Assembly: GCA_033182465.1 (NCBI GenBank)
Contig: CP137325.1
Coordinates: forward strand, 186,001 to 250,000
Source: Sanghuangporus weigelae
Lineage: Eukaryota > Basidiomycota > Agaricomycetes > Hymenochaetales > Hymenochaetaceae
Length of the DNA stretch: 64,000 bases
Direction of reading: 5' to 3'
Part shown: positions 36,031 through 47,161 of the stretch, one piece after another
How positions within the stretch are numbered: position 1 is the first letter of the stretch
How the letters are laid out: each line of letters starts with the position of its first letter
Translations under genes and position numbers: made by a program
The notes under the pieces: generated by a model
The model's database searches: none
Told to the model about the DNA's origin: nothing
What the model saw: only the letters and a program-made list of their open reading frames with translations

Positions 36031-36885
36031 AACATGGTATGGAATAAATGTATATGGAATCAGTGAACTTTTTTTTTTCTCCTTCGTATAAGTAAGAAGG
36101 GTACTGACTTCGATTTTCTTCGTTGTTGATAGTACGAGAACAAGACAAATCTCAAAATATAGACGATAAACACACATATCCCGCCAAGAAAATTCGAACT
36201 ATGCACATCTTTCTTTTTCTTCCCTCTACCCTTCTTTTTTATGCAGAACATACCAATATGTCTGGACAGTCTGTTCGTAAGCGATCTCCGATTTTTATCG
36301 ATGTTCTTCCTACACTATTGTTGTTTCTCGATCCAGAATTGTGTTTTTACCCCTGCTTTCTGCGAAATTGGGCTGTACTATACCAGCTATGCCCTTCTTA
36401 CTTTCTTACCGTGTTTTTCTTCTCGAGCTTCCGATGTCTATTTTATTTAGTCTTTCTACCCCGAACCTTCACTTCCCCTTCCGTTTCTTTCCTGCCTCCA
36501 GAACTTGACTCCCTTTTTTCCTCTTGGAGTTCTTCAAGCATCGTAAGTGATCGGGCGTACTGCTTTATGTAAACATTGTGATTTGAAAGCTGTTAGCTCT
36601 GTAGTTTGAAATGTATGAATATAGAACAGGCGGACGCGTGCAAGTATACACGAATATAACATCCGTCTTCAGGATTCTCTTTTGATTCTTACATTCTTCG
36701 CAGGGCACTAGCGTGTAGTAAACTACCCTCTGAGATGGTTCAGATACGAAATGTACTCGATCAGTATTTCATACAGTAAGATTGGATTTCATTTGATAAC
36801 GTTGTTTTTCTGGTGAAAACGTATACAAACTGGTGACATCATGGAACAGCACTACTACTGGGAATTGCAGCAAGTATCCTCGCCG
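36031..36885. repeat. HMG-A 3' flank, array copy 2
   Basis: Non-coding flank between HMG tail fragment 2 and coiled-coil copy 3. It is the fullest array copy and aligns with 981-1880 in reverse complement. It contains the uninterrupted sequence GTGCAAGTATACACGAATATAAC at 36,638-36,660, which is the empty-site reference for the Ngaro insertion at 41,553. Confidence 0.75.
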
Positions 36886-37875
36886 TCACGGTATGATTGG
36901 AGGCGCGGAAATATACTCTACCATTGTTGCATTCCGTGATGCTTCAAGTTTCCTCCTGAGACGATCAGTTTTCTCCATTTGGCGATCCAATTTGGCAGTG
37001 AGATTATACCTGTGGATTCGCAACTTGTCCTTCTCATTTTCCCGTCGTCTCATATTTTCCGCCTTTTGATGTAACTTTACGACATTTGAATGATATGGGT
37101 CCGCTGTGCTTTTGGTGGTCGCGGTGGAGACTTGTTCGCTAGCCGACTGCTGTCTCCGTTCCAGTCGTTTGCTATCGAGTTTTTCGTATTCGCCTCTGAG
37201 CTCCAAAATTTCTGTCCTGTTGTATGTAACAAAAAGGTTCCGCAGTGCTTCGACGGCTTTGTTCAAGTATGAGAGGACGTCTACCGTTTTGTCAATAGTG
37301 CATATCGGCAGGACCTTGAGTATGTTCTCGGAAAACGCCTCCGTATCGGCGTTTGGCTTGTCATTACTATGCCCGTCAGCGTCGAAGCCCTTCTCTTTCT
37401 GCTTGACGAGTTCACGATGTGCCCGTTGAAGGTCTTCGATGGCTTGATTCACTTCAAGGTCCACCCTTTTAATTTCCGCCTTCTCTTTCTTATGACGGGA
37501 AACATATTCGCGTTTCTGTCGTGCTGCGAGATAAAGGACCACCTTTCCCCGATGGCTGTCGAAGTAGAAATATTTACTCATTGCGAATTTGTATGGCTGA
37601 TATAACTCATCGATGAACACTTTTGCCCTCTCGAGAAATTCGTCATCGGGTTTGTCAGCCGTAGGACTGGGTGTAGTATGGCTGCTCGGGGCGTGGTCGG
37701 AAGGAGAAATAGGTTGTATTCGTAGCATCGGGCGACGACTTGGAAGGTCTCCCCTGCTGCTATTAGCATCATTGGAGCCCTTGGCGCCGTGGGTGAGGCT
37801 TACACGGGATAGCCGATGCCGCAGGCCGCGCTCTGTACGCTTTGAATCTGGTGAAGGATTTCCGGCACTGGCCAT
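36886..37875 (-). CDS. Coiled-coil protein of unknown family, copy 3 (apparently intact)
   Basis: A single uninterrupted frame of 329 residues from MASAGNPSPDSKRTERG (ATG at 37875) to PPIIP. An in-frame ATG at 37902 (MNVFTPGW) would add nine residues, but the TATA box at about 37,940 places transcription start close to it, so I prefer the internal start. The N-terminal 60 residues are polar and Ser/Pro-rich. Residues about 65-85 carry TADKPDDEFLERAKVFIDELYQ. The rest is highly charged and probably helical (DLQRAHRELVKQKEKGFDADG, AFSENILKVLPICTIDKTVDVLSYLNKAVEAL, LDRQMEKTDRLRRKLEA). There is no membrane segment and no domain I can name. It sits between HMG tail fragment 2 and the intact F-box gene and is transcribed in the same direction as the F-box gene. 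This and copy 4 are the best candidates for functional members. Confidence 0.8.
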   Translation of the reverse strand: MASAGNPSPDSKRTERGLRHRLSRVSLTHGAKGSNDANSSRGDLPSRRPMLRIQPISPSDHAPSSHTTPSPTADKPDDEFLERAKVFIDELYQPYKFAMSKYFYFDSHRGKVVLYLAARQKREYVSRHKKEKAEIKRVDLEVNQAIEDLQRAHRELVKQKEKGFDADGHSNDKPNADTEAFSENILKVLPICTIDKTVDVLSYLNKAVEALRNLFVTYNRTEILELRGEYEKLDSKRLERRQQSASEQVSTATTKSTADPYHSNVVKLHQKAENMRRRENEKDKLRIHRYNLTAKLDRQMEKTDRLRRKLEASRNATMVEYISAPPIIP

Positions 37876-37931
37876 GTTCCAGCCAGGAGTGAAGACGTTC
37901 ACAAGATGCCAAGGAGGAAGGCCAGATAGGT

Positions 37932-37943
37932 CCTTTTTATATG
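37932..37943 (-). promoter_or_regulatory. TATA box upstream of coiled-coil copy 3
   Basis: Minus-strand GCATATAAAAAGG, about 60 bp before the preferred start codon, identical in position and sequence to those of copies 2 and 4. Confidence 0.6.
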
Positions 37944-38084
37944 CAATCGTTTGCGTTATGGGCGGCTTGACAATCGCGGAAGATGCTAGGCAACGCTTTG
38001 TTTATTTTGCCGGACATGTTTGCTTCACTGCTTCCTTTCCTGTTGGAAGAAAGCAAATAAGTGCATTGTGCGTAATGAAGAGGC

Positions 38085-38330
38085 TAACTCTGAATAGCAG
38101 TCTGTGGTCTGTAACGAAATGGACCTCAAAGAGTGTTTTATGGTTGATATATTGTCCTATGGTATATGGAAGACAGTGAAGTCGGAGGTGGAAAGGTGCC
38201 GTAGAGTCTAGACTCGTTTACTGGAAGAGCATTGAAAAGACCTGGCCATCGAAACAGAATGTGATAGCCATAAAGGTCTACGATTCTACATGAATAGTCC
38301 GCTGGTCAGAAGAGGCTTCAAGCAGAGGAA
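38085..38330. repeat. Array spacer S, copy 2
   Basis: This is homologous to 34.09-34.34 and 49.38-49.60 kb. It lies between the intact F-box gene (3' end) and the promoter of coiled-coil copy 3. Confidence 0.7.
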
Positions 38331-38451
38331 AATGTGAGGATTACCATTGAACGAACTCGTGATCTGATGCGCATCCAGGTCACAAAGTCTTCTTTTGTCT
38401 TTCATAGAACATGGTTTAAGCTCCGACTATCCGACTTGAGCAGAGCAGTAG

Positions 38452-40226
38452 TTACTGGGGACCGACACCAAGACGTGCGAGCCCACGAAGACCAAAGTTA
38501 AATTGGCGTATCGTTCGGAAGCTCATTAGCCAGTGCGCATCTGGACTGCAGAAATCCGATTCTGTCCTCCATCGGACTCGATCCGGGTCCCATGGCTGCC
38601 CGATGAAATTTTCCTCTACCGAAATATCGACGGGGCGTATATCGTATACTACGCCGAAGAGGATCGTCTGTTCCAGCTCTGTTAAACCATGACGATAGAC
38701 AAGGTCTTCTACTGTCAAAAGCGGCTGCCGCACATTGATGCAGAGACAATTACAATGAATTATATCGGAGAGCGCAAGGAACTTGCAGCTGCGAAATTTC
38801 GCCATAATGACATCGACTGCCACATTACGTGTCCCTTCTATTCGGACAGCATTGCAAGTTTCCAACGAATGTGCGTGCTCACTCAGCATATTGAATGCTT
38901 GCGAGACCTCGCTTGCTTCGAGTCCGGGAAAGGTTATACCCAGTGCCTGTAGGTGCTCCAACGTGCATATCACTTTAAGAAGCTCCATGAACCAAGTATT
39001 GTCCTCTGCTGCTGCTGCCGGGACGAATTGTAATGCTGCGCAGAATGACATATCAAAGCGACGAAGCCTTTCATGAATGCGTACAAAACTGATCAACGGT
39101 CCTGAAATGGTCGAGGTCGGATGGTGCTGCAACGAAGTATCGAAGTAGACCTTGAAATCCGTGAGATTCGGTAAGACATCCCCTTCGAGTGGTAAAGATG
39201 ATAAGGAATCTATATCGAGGAGGGCCAATGATTCCACTGCTGGAGATTGTCGAAGAAGCTCGCAGAGGCCAGGCAAATTGCCAGGACCGGTAAGGACCAG
39301 GTTGACGAGATGATTAGGTCCATTAAATAGATCATGCAATTGCGGATTGCCTGGACTCGGGTCTGGACCGTAAATAGCGAGCGTTCCGATGGAGTTCTGA
39401 TTACGTTGAGTGAGAAGCTTTGCATGGTACAAACCATTTGATTTGTGGAAAAGGATACGCAGGTAGCGATTGTTCACGCAAGGAGTCGCGCAGTCGTCCA
39501 TGAATTGGATGTCCCGAAGTCGTGCTCCGAGATCGGATAGCTGAAGCAATGGATGATCCACGAAACTAGTAGAGATGAGTGCAGCATCAAGGCTTTTGGT
39601 GATCCCACAAACCTTGAAATACGTAGAGTATCCAATGATGCGCAAGAAGCAGCGACTGCAGAGGCAACGTCTCCGGGGAAAACTCCATCAGTCCAAGTAA
39701 GATTACGAAGATTCTTCAATCTTTCAATTGCCAGCAACAAAATCCCTTCCATGCGTGTAAGTAACGAGAAGAGAAGCAAGATCGGAAAGCACTCACTCTT
39801 ATGTTTGTCTTTGATGTTGACACCGGACACGATACGAAGGTCTTGTACCAGTTCATTTGGCGGGTGGAAGACACCCAGCAGCGGCTTCGGGTCTGTGAAT
39901 CGCTGAAGCGTCGAGATCGATTTCTTCGCTAATGCTAGATGCTTCTCCTCGTTCTTTTCGGTGATCTGATCAAGTGTATAATATCCAACTCGGAGACGAA
40001 GCGAGGAGAAGAGATTAGTTATTGAAATCGAGCGCATGGTGTGAGACGTGCGCGAGAATGACATGAGATCCGTTTTGTCAAGAAAAGTGAAGATTCTGAG
40101 CCAGAGTTCAATCGGCAGTTGATACCAAGTTGAGAGTCTCTGTCCTAGAGAAGCCATTTTCCTAGATCGACGGAGTCGGCGGCTCCTCTTCGAAAAGGAG
40201 AGAATCATCGCAAGACTTTTCATCAT
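38452..40226 (-). CDS. F-box protein with leucine-rich C-terminal region (intact copy)
   Basis: Two exons, 40226-39613 and 39565-38452, joined by a 47-nt GT-AG intron (39612-39566), give about 575 residues. A second short intron may exist near 39.79 kb (GTGAGTGC...GGAAG), in phase with the paralogue. The F-box lies at residues about 35-75: WYQLPIELWLRIFTFLDKTDL followed by MRSISITNLF. Downstream are irregular leucine-rich segments such as LSDLGARLRDIQF, LLQSPAVESLALLDIDSL-like and LEHLQALGITFPGLEA, resembling the many agaricomycete F-box/LRR-like proteins that serve as SCF substrate receptors. It ends with RFNF-like and GLARLGVGPQ residues. Two damaged relatives lie at 28.95-30.59 and 49.69-50.04 kb. 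The substrate is unknown. Confidence 0.8.
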
Positions 40227-41059
40227 CGTTGTTCTTTATCGATGGGCAGAGTCAAGTTACGTCCAAGCGACCTGGAGCAGAATGGTTGTTTTTTTACTCA
40301 TAATTATGTAATATGGCTAGACTTACTTGAGCAGGTAGAACTCCGCATGTCATTTCTCTTTTGCACGGATTGATTCTATGCACGATACAGGGCTACAAGC
40401 ATCCTCTTGACGTGTGGCTCTATTATTGTTCCTGAAACCATTGCTGGGGCGCGCTACAAAGAACGCTCGAATCTGCGTGGAGAGCTTCTATATTAGCGCC
40501 ATCACGCATGTAACGGTCTCGGGAAGGCATCAGTGATGTTCATCGGTACCGACAGATGAGTTTTAAGACGCGCGGGGGGGGGGGGACAGAATCTAATATT
40601 TCATAGCATCCTGAGACTCATAGACCAGCGTGCATTGGTATGCACTCCACCTCTTAACATCGACCAAACTGTGATTCTGAGGTGAAAATTCGGATTCGGA
40701 ACCCAGATGTTATTGCATCGCGCGTGCTCACTTCCTTGATCAGATTTACTCCCGAATGCTTCATTCCAACGGCGGATTCTTCCTGGCCAACCACACAGTA
40801 TACTGCGCCCAAACAGTCCGGTCAGTCGCATCGCATTTCCCGTGGACACAATCAAATGAGCCTTCTGTGCTAGCTTCCGTTGCACAGAACAACACCACTC
40901 CTTTCTTTGAAAAGTTCTTCGGCCTTCGCACCCTTAGATATGCCATGAAATTCTGGCAACAATAGCAGTATGTTGCAGAAGCAGGGCCATCGCCTCACTG
41001 ACAATAGTGTTGCGCAATGAACGGGTTGAGTATCGTTGTCTAGGGTTGGCCTGTTGCTC
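40227..41059. repeat. F-box upstream flank (R region), copy 2, with poly-G run
   Basis: No gene seen. A run of about 13 G lies near 40,573-40,586. From about 40,690 to 41,050 the sequence aligns with 50.34-50.72 kb; shared stretches include GCTCACTTCCTTGATCAGATTTAC and ATGAAATTCTGGCAACAATAGCAGTATG. This is the upstream flank of the F-box unit. At about 41,060 it passes into the HMG-A 3' flank, with no HMG coding tail in between. Confidence 0.65.
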
Positions 41060-41552
41060 GCGAAATATAGACGATAAAAACAATTATCACACCAAGAAAC
41101 TATCCATATCTTTCTTTTCCTCCCTCTATCCTTCTTTTTTTATGCAGAACGTACCAATTTGTCTCAATAGTCTATTCGTATGCGACCCCTTTTTTTGTCA
41201 ATGTGCTTCCTACTATTATTGTTTCTCGATCCATGATTGTGTTTCACCCCTTCTGCGGAATTAGGTTGTACTATACCAGCTATACCCTTCTTTCTTTCTT
41301 ACCGTGTTTTTCTTCTCGAGCTCCCGATGTTTGTTTTATTTAGTCTTTCTCCTCCTCCCTTCCCCGAACCTTCCCTTCCCCTTCCGTTTCTTTCCTGCCT
41401 CCAGAACTTGACTCCTTTTTTTCCTCTTGGAGTTCTTCAAGCATCGTAAGTGATCGGGGCGTACTGCTTTATGTAAACATTGTGATTTGAAAGCTGTTAG
41501 CTCTGTAGTTTGAAATGTATGAATATAGAACAGGCGGACGCGTGCAAGTATA
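41060..41552. repeat. HMG-A 3' flank, array copy 3, left part
   Basis: This is homologous to 36.16-36.65 kb, including the TTCTTCAAGCATCGTAAGTGATCGG and AACAGGCGGACGCGTGCAAGTATA stretches. It is broken at 41,552/41,553 by the Ngaro-like element and resumes at 47,974. Confidence 0.8.
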
Positions 41553-41691
41553 TGACAATCTTCGGTGTGGCAAGTCAGACCGAAGATTTAGGTCTGCGTC
41601 GGAGGTGACGGAAGAAGCCGAAGCTTCTTTCGTTCCTACCATCACCTCCGACGCGTCACCTCGTAGCTAAGAAACTTTGTCGCAAATTTCA
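41553..41691 (+). repeat. Ngaro-like element, split direct repeat A1
   Basis: The left terminal repeat, 139 bp, starts TGACAATCTTCGG. It matches 47,372-47,510 with no difference seen by eye. It contains internal inverted repeats (AATCTTCGG/CCGAAGATT and CGTCGGAGGTGA/TCACCTCCGACG). Confidence 0.9.
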
Positions 41692-41778
41692 TTTCAAATA
41701 CCGAAACTCTCATTGCTCGTGTTCCGTATCTCCGTTTTATACATTCGTTTAGTTTGCTCTTCTTCAAACTCTGTCAGT

Positions 41779-42228
41779 ATGGCCATCAGCACACGTCGTA
41801 ATGCTGTGCCACCTCACCCTGACCGAATTCCGTGCGACCCGGACCTCATACCCATGCCCGATTTCTCCTCGGCTCTTTACGACGACGCTCGGCGAGACTA
41901 CAAACGAACTCTGAGTAACTTGGATGATGCTGAAATTAAGTGGTTTATGGAACAGACTTGGCGGATTTGGACAGCTCAGGCTAAGATATGGTGGAACACA
42001 TACGGTTCTAATCAGGCAAGTCACTCTCTCTCGGCTCCCGCCTCTTCTGCTCCCGTCGCTGGTCCGTCCTCGGCTGTTGATCTTGGTGCCGCTGCAAATC
42101 AGGCACCAGAAAACTCTGGTGCCTCTCTGGCTCCGTCGGCTGGCTCTTGTGCAAACTCACGCCCCGCGTCGCCGATCCCCCTCATCCAGATTGCGGCCCC
42201 TGCACCTGCTGATATCGCCATCGCACCA

Positions 42229-42262
<34 letters not shown>

Positions 42263-43278
42263 CTACTGCTGCTCTCACCGCTGCTCCTGCTCCGGCCCCA
42301 GCTCCGTTACCGCGCGTCCCCGTTCCGGCTGCCGCTCCAGTATTCCCTCCTCCGGCAGCTGCTGCTGCCACCCACCTTCCCTTTGTTGCTGCCGCTCCTA
42401 TCGTTGCGCCTCCCGTCATTGCTGCTGCTGCTGCTGCTCCGGTTCCCGATGCTTTTCAGTTTGGTCCTGATCTTCTTCAAGACCGTCGGTCGACTCATGT
42501 CTTGCATTCCTCCATTGAGGCCCGGCTTCGTAAGCTTCAACACGTCCCTCTTTTCCATTTCACAACTCGCGGTCTCAAGAGCCAAGTTGACTCACACCAG
42601 CAGTCTCTGACTGACCACTCCTATCGTCTGGAGGTTGTCGACGGCGCTTCTGCTCTGGTTCCAGCTACCTCGTCATTTCTCTCCAAGAAGGTTCCCTCAG
42701 ACGACATGCTCGACCTACACCAGTTCAGGGAAGCTCAACTCAACTTTCTTGATGCTATTCGCAATGCTCAGTGGCCACCCGAAGTCATTGATATGTGGGA
42801 TGACCTTTTTCACAATATTCTTTCCCATCCGTCCAACCTTCATCCGACTATCAATGGCCAGCACCCTCTGTTGGTCTACCTTGCTCGCATTCGCACTATG
42901 TGGCACAATGACCTCGAAAAGACCGGCGCCCACCCTTTTGTCAATCGGGTTGATGAGATTATGTTCAATCAGATCCTACAGGAACTCCAAGCGGCTCAGC
43001 ATCTAAAGCAATGCACCGAACTCCAACAACTCATGGCCTCCACGTCCATAAGTTGTCGTCTCATCTCTGCCTCTCCTGTACATGGTCTCATCATCCTTCA
43101 TATGTACGATATACTCTTCTTTTCCCCTTTTATCACCTATATATATCTATCTTGTTCCGCAATCCTTTCTGATTGCGATGCCGCCTTTCTGCGATGCCAC
43201 CTTTTCGGTGATGATCTTCTTGTCCCACAACTCTTTCTGGTTGTGATGCCGCCTTTCTGCGATGCCACCTTTTGGTGA
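41779..43278 (+). CDS. Ngaro-like element, first open frame (Pro/Ala-rich, Gag-position)
   Basis: The frame starts MAISTRRNAVPPHPD and runs about 500 codons. The first 110 residues are predicted helical and acidic/basic. A long Ala/Pro/Ser low-complexity region with a polyalanine run follows, then a conserved-looking helical segment around DDMLDLHQFREAQLNFLDAIR and VIDMWDDLFHNIL. It occupies the position of the Gag-like frame of Ngaro elements. No enzymatic motif is visible. Confidence 0.6.
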
Positions 43279-43460
43279 TGATCTTCTTGTTCCACAACTC
43301 TGTCTGGTTGTGATGCCGCTTTTCTGCGATGCCGCTGTCCTATCTGACTGTGATGCCGCCTTTCTGCGATGATTCACTCCTCTGTTGCAAACATGTCTGT
43401 TTGTATTTCTCTCTGTCTGTCTATCTGTCTGTCTGTCTGTCTGTCCGTCTGTCTGTATGC
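43170..43460. repeat. Tandem and CTGT simple repeats inside the Ngaro-like element
   Basis: Imperfect tandem copies, roughly 70 bp, contain TTTCTGCGATGCC and GTGATGATCTTCTTGT. A (TCTG/CTGT)n run follows at about 43,420-43,458. They lie between the first frame and the zinc-knuckle frame. Confidence 0.7.
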
Positions 43461-43884
43461 CCATGCATCTTTCCATCAGGCTTCGAGCTCAGCTGCCCCA
43501 CCCAGGGTCACTGGTTCTCGAAAGCGTCGTTTCGGCACAGACACTGTAAACTCCCCGCCGCTCACATCTTCTTCCTTTCGGCCTCGAAAGGCCGAGCCTT
43601 TTCGGCATGGCGCAAACGCGATCCCCATCGTTTGTGCCGTCTGCCTTGGTTTTGGGGACCACGATGTCCAGTCATGCTCCAGAGCGAAGCTCTGGGATGG
43701 CTCCCAGCCCACCCGCTGTCATCGAGGACCTGGGGCTGCCCTGCTCAACCGAGCAGGCCAACCTGTCTGTATCCGCTTCCAACTTCTTGTTGGATGTTCC
43801 ACTCGACACCCTTACCTACACGAATGTTCCGGGTGTGGGTCTCCAACCCATGGAGCAACAGGATGCAAACTCGCTCAGAAATAG
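43369..43884 (+). CDS. Ngaro-like element, cysteine-rich zinc-knuckle-like frame
   Basis: The C-terminal half carries regularly spaced Cys and His residues (VCAVCLGFGDHDVQSC, CIRFQLLVGCSTRHPYLHEC, CSGCGSPTHGATGC), like the nucleic-acid-binding cysteine-rich segments in front of the reverse transcriptase in DIRS/Ngaro elements. The N-terminal part comes from simple repeat and may not be translated as such. Confidence 0.55.
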   Translation: MIHSSVANMSVCISLCLSICLSVCLSVCLYAHASFHQASSSAAPPRVTGSRKRRFGTDTVNSPPLTSSSFRPRKAEPFRHGANAIPIVCAVCLGFGDHDVQSCSRAKLWDGSQPTRCHRGPGAALLNRAGQPVCIRFQLLVGCSTRHPYLHECSGCGSPTHGATGCKLAQK

Positions 43885-45862
43885 ATTCCCTCCTTCCTCC
43901 CCATATAATTATTCTGAGTGGCATTCCGACTTGCTTCGTTTTGACCTCCTTTCTCGCTACCCCACCCTTATACCTTTTCTTTATAATGGATTTCAAGCGG
44001 GTGTCCCTGCGATTACTCATTCTTTCTGTCCCTCGAACTCCGCTTCGCTATACAAACATCAAGATATATTTGACTCCATTGTTTCTGCGGAATTCTCGGC
44101 CGGCCGTTATTTCGGCCCTTTTTCACGCTCTCAACTGGAAGCCCTTATTGGGCCGTTTCAATCATCCCCTCTCTCCCTTGTGCCCAAACCCAATTCGGAC
44201 AAATTTCGTCTGGTACAGAACCTATCCTTTCCTTACAACCAGAGGCTTATTTCGCCTTCCATTTCCGTCTCGTCTATTAACTCTCGTATTGATTCAGACC
44301 TCTTCCCTTGTACCTGGGGCTCATTCCTCACGGCTTCCCTACTCTTACTTCGACTTCCTCCTAATTCTCAAGGGTCCTGTCGCGATGTTGCTGATGCTTT
44401 TCGCACCATTTCTTTGGCCCCAGACCAATGGCCGGGTGTTGTCATCCGTCTATCAGAGAATGATCGCTTCGCACTCAATGTTGCGAATTCCTTTGGTCTC
44501 TCTTCTGCAGGTGGAGTCTGGGGACTCCTGGCAGATGCCTTTTGTGATATCCTATCAGGTTATGGAGTCGGACCCATCATCAAATGGGTCGACGATTTTC
44601 TTTTTCTTCGTGTTCTACGGTCTGAGTTACATTCATATAATCAAAAGCGTACCGTATGGGCTGGCCGAGTCAAACAAATCGGACGCTTACAAGTCCGATC
44701 TCGTTTTCTTTTCATTGGTGATTCTCTTCCTGATGGCCGTCTCGAGGAATTTTCCGACAGTATGGAGTTTCCACTCAGATCGCTTGCTGCTCTCTCTTCT
44801 CAAACCCCTTCTCTTCCTGAATCAACGATTTATTCAAACGATTCTTTGTATGCTTATTCGTCAGGTCATGTTGACCAGATTTCCCTTCGTCTTGGTGTCC
44901 CTTGGAAACCTGAGAAAACTACCCCCTTTGCTTCGACAGTCACGTACCTGGGTTTCCTCTGGGACTTGGACACCAAAACTGTTGCGCTTAGTGCTGCGAA
45001 AACCTCAAAATACATGTTGGCCATCCAACAGTGGCATTCCAGACGGCGACACACTCTCAAAGACGTCCAAGAACTTTATGGAAAGCTACTCCATGCTAGT
45101 CATGTCCTCCCTGCGGGCCGGGCTTACCTGTTCGGCCTGGAATCCATGCTACCAACTTACGGTAGTCGTCCAGACTGTCTTCACCGACCTGCGAAGTCAG
45201 TCCGGGACGAACTTGACTGGTGGACAGCCCAGCTCTCCTCTCCAACGCTCTCCCGTCGAATCCCCTCCACTGACGAGTTCCCTGAACTCTATGCATACTC
45301 AGACGCAAGTTCGGGCTTTGGAATCGGCCTCTTCCAACTCCACTCTTGGGGCGCATACCGTTTACGGCCGGGCTGGAAGAAAGATGGTTGCGAGATTGCG
45401 TGGGCTGAAGCTGTCGGAGTCGAGCTCCTCCTCCGCACTCTCCTACTCACCTTACCCTATGGCAGCAAGGTCAAGATCTACTGTGACAATACAGTCGTCC
45501 TTGGTGGATGGCGGGCTGGGCGGAGTCGAAACAAGGCTGTCAACGACGTCCTCAAGCGTGTCCACGCGCTTGTTTCGGAGAATGACCTCTCGCTCATTCT
45601 CCGATACATTCAATCAGCCTCCAACCCTGCTGACCAGCCCTCTCGGGGCATCTACACTCCAGGGCCTCGCCTCCCCATCATCTCTCTCCCTTCGGTGCTC
45701 ACTCCCTTCCTCGAGCCAGTTCTCTTTGGTGAGATCTCCGACCAGCCGGCTCCCAGCGTGCTCCCCAAGCCGAAGAAGGCCCCCATCTCGAGCCCCCTGG
45801 ATGAGCTCTTCGATAATGAGGATCAATCGCTCCGAGACTTCGAACAGTTCTGGTGCTCTTGA
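43607..45862 (+). CDS. Ngaro-like element, reverse transcriptase and RNase H frame
   Basis: Reverse transcriptase motifs in order are PFQSSPLSLVPKPNSDKFRLV, QGSCRDVADAFRTISL, SFGLSSAGGVWG and the catalytic aspartate pair in KWVDDFLFLR. An RNase H-like domain follows with AYSDASSGFGIGLF, AWAEAVGVELLLRTLL and YCDNTVVLGGW. The order and motif style fit the DIRS/Ngaro reverse transcriptase class. Confidence 0.85.
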   Translation: MAQTRSPSFVPSALVLGTTMSSHAPERSSGMAPSPPAVIEDLGLPCSTEQANLSVSASNFLLDVPLDTLTYTNVPGVGLQPMEQQDANSLRNRFPPSSPYNYSEWHSDLLRFDLLSRYPTLIPFLYNGFQAGVPAITHSFCPSNSASLYKHQDIFDSIVSAEFSAGRYFGPFSRSQLEALIGPFQSSPLSLVPKPNSDKFRLVQNLSFPYNQRLISPSISVSSINSRIDSDLFPCTWGSFLTASLLLLRLPPNSQGSCRDVADAFRTISLAPDQWPGVVIRLSENDRFALNVANSFGLSSAGGVWGLLADAFCDILSGYGVGPIIKWVDDFLFLRVLRSELHSYNQKRTVWAGRVKQIGRLQVRSRFLFIGDSLPDGRLEEFSDSMEFPLRSLAALSSQTPSLPESTIYSNDSLYAYSSGHVDQISLRLGVPWKPEKTTPFASTVTYLGFLWDLDTKTVALSAAKTSKYMLAIQQWHSRRRHTLKDVQELYGKLLHASHVLPAGRAYLFGLESMLPTYGSRPDCLHRPAKSVRDELDWWTAQLSSPTLSRRIPSTDEFPELYAYSDASSGFGIGLFQLHSWGAYRLRPGWKKDGCEIAWAEAVGVELLLRTLLLTLPYGSKVKIYCDNTVVLGGWRAGRSRNKAVNDVLKRVHALVSENDLSLILRYIQSASNPADQPSRGIYTPGPRLPIISLPSVLTPFLEPVLFGEISDQPAPSVLPKPKKAPISSPLDELFDNEDQSLRDFEQFWCS

Positions 45863-46955
45863 CCCCCAAACTCTGCGTCCTGATGTCCCGGCAAAATCAA
45901 GGCTGAAGCTTTGGAAGCCGGCTCCTTCAACGGTCTCTCTCTCTGTCATTCCCCTCGGTTTACAAAACCGTGTGGTTGACGTACTTGCGTCGTCACTCAA
46001 AGAATCAACATTGCAAACTTATGGCTCTGGGCTTGCCCAATTTCATCGGTTTTGCGATGACTTAAATATCACTGAGGAACTTCGAGCACCCTGTTCCCCT
46101 GATCTGTTAGCTGGTTTTATTGCCTCCCTGGCTGGTTCTTACTCAGCATCCTCAATTGCGAACTACGTGTTTGGCATTCGAGCCTGGCATGTTCTCCATC
46201 GTGTCCCATGGGAAATAAATGAAATTGAACTCAAGTCGCTCTTGCGCGGTGCAGGTGCTCTTACCCCTGAAACCTCCAAACGTCCACTGCGTGCGCCATA
46301 CACGCCTGCAATAATTGAATCCCTTCATGCTTGCCTTGACCTCTCAGATCCTCTAGACGCTGCCGTCTTTGCCTGCCTGACAACATCCTTTTATGCTTGT
46401 GCTCGCCTTGGAGAATTCACTGTTCCAAATCAGTCAGCATTTGTCTCTCGTCTTCATGTCAAGCCATCAGACGTCTCTGAGCGAACAGACCGCCAAGGAC
46501 GTCAAGTACGTGCCTTCTCTCTGCCTACCACCAAAACAGCACCAAACGGAGAAGAAGTCTTTTGGGCCGCCCAAGATGGGCCTAGCGACCCTTTCTCTGC
46601 ATTTCAAAACCATCTGGCCATAAATTTCCCTCCCCCCGACGGTCCTCTCTTTGCTTTTCGGACTGACAGCGGTCACCAGGCGCTTACCAAGTCCATGTTC
46701 CTTAAGCGCCTTGAGCGAGCGGCCCACGAGGCTGGCCTCAATCCTTTGCACGGCCATAGCATTCGTATAGGCGCCACATTGGAATATCTCCTTCGTGGGG
46801 TTCCCTTTGATGTTGTCAAGGCGATCGGACGTTGGGCATCTGATGCCTTTACTTTATATCTGCGCAAACATGCCCAAATTCTGGCCCCTTACCTTCAGGC
46901 TATCCCTGAAGTGCATGATCAGTTCGTTCGATTAACCATGCCCCCTCCAAGATAA
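45863..46955 (+). CDS. Ngaro-like element, tyrosine recombinase region
   Basis: The region carries an N-terminal SAM-like binding domain (LKESTLQTYGSGLAQFHRFC, SIANYVFGIRAWH) and a catalytic domain with the family residues in order: Arg in FYACARLGEF, His-x-x-Arg in GHSIRIGA, Trp in GRWASDAF and Tyr in FTLYLRKH. It would perform integration of the circular intermediate. The recombinase-coding part begins after the reverse transcriptase frame; its true start is not clear from sequence alone. Confidence 0.85.
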
Positions 46956-47161
46956 TTGGTAAGTGTCTCAACCAAAAAATGTTCTCTTCTGTTCTTATGC
47001 ACTCCGAATCAGCCTAATTCTCTTTGGCTCGAACTGGTCTTGCACTTCTGCGGCATTGGCCTCCTTTACTTTTCCGTGAAATCTGTGAGTGTTTCCGCCC
47101 GCCTCCTACTCATGTGGGTTCTCGCTACGTCTCGTTGCGTCGCAGGCTCCTACACTCTGGG

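Noticed and set aside
41924-42610. Leu-rich open frame overlapping the first Ngaro-like frame
   Set aside because: It is a shifted reading of the Ala/Pro-rich codon repeats and not a separate gene.
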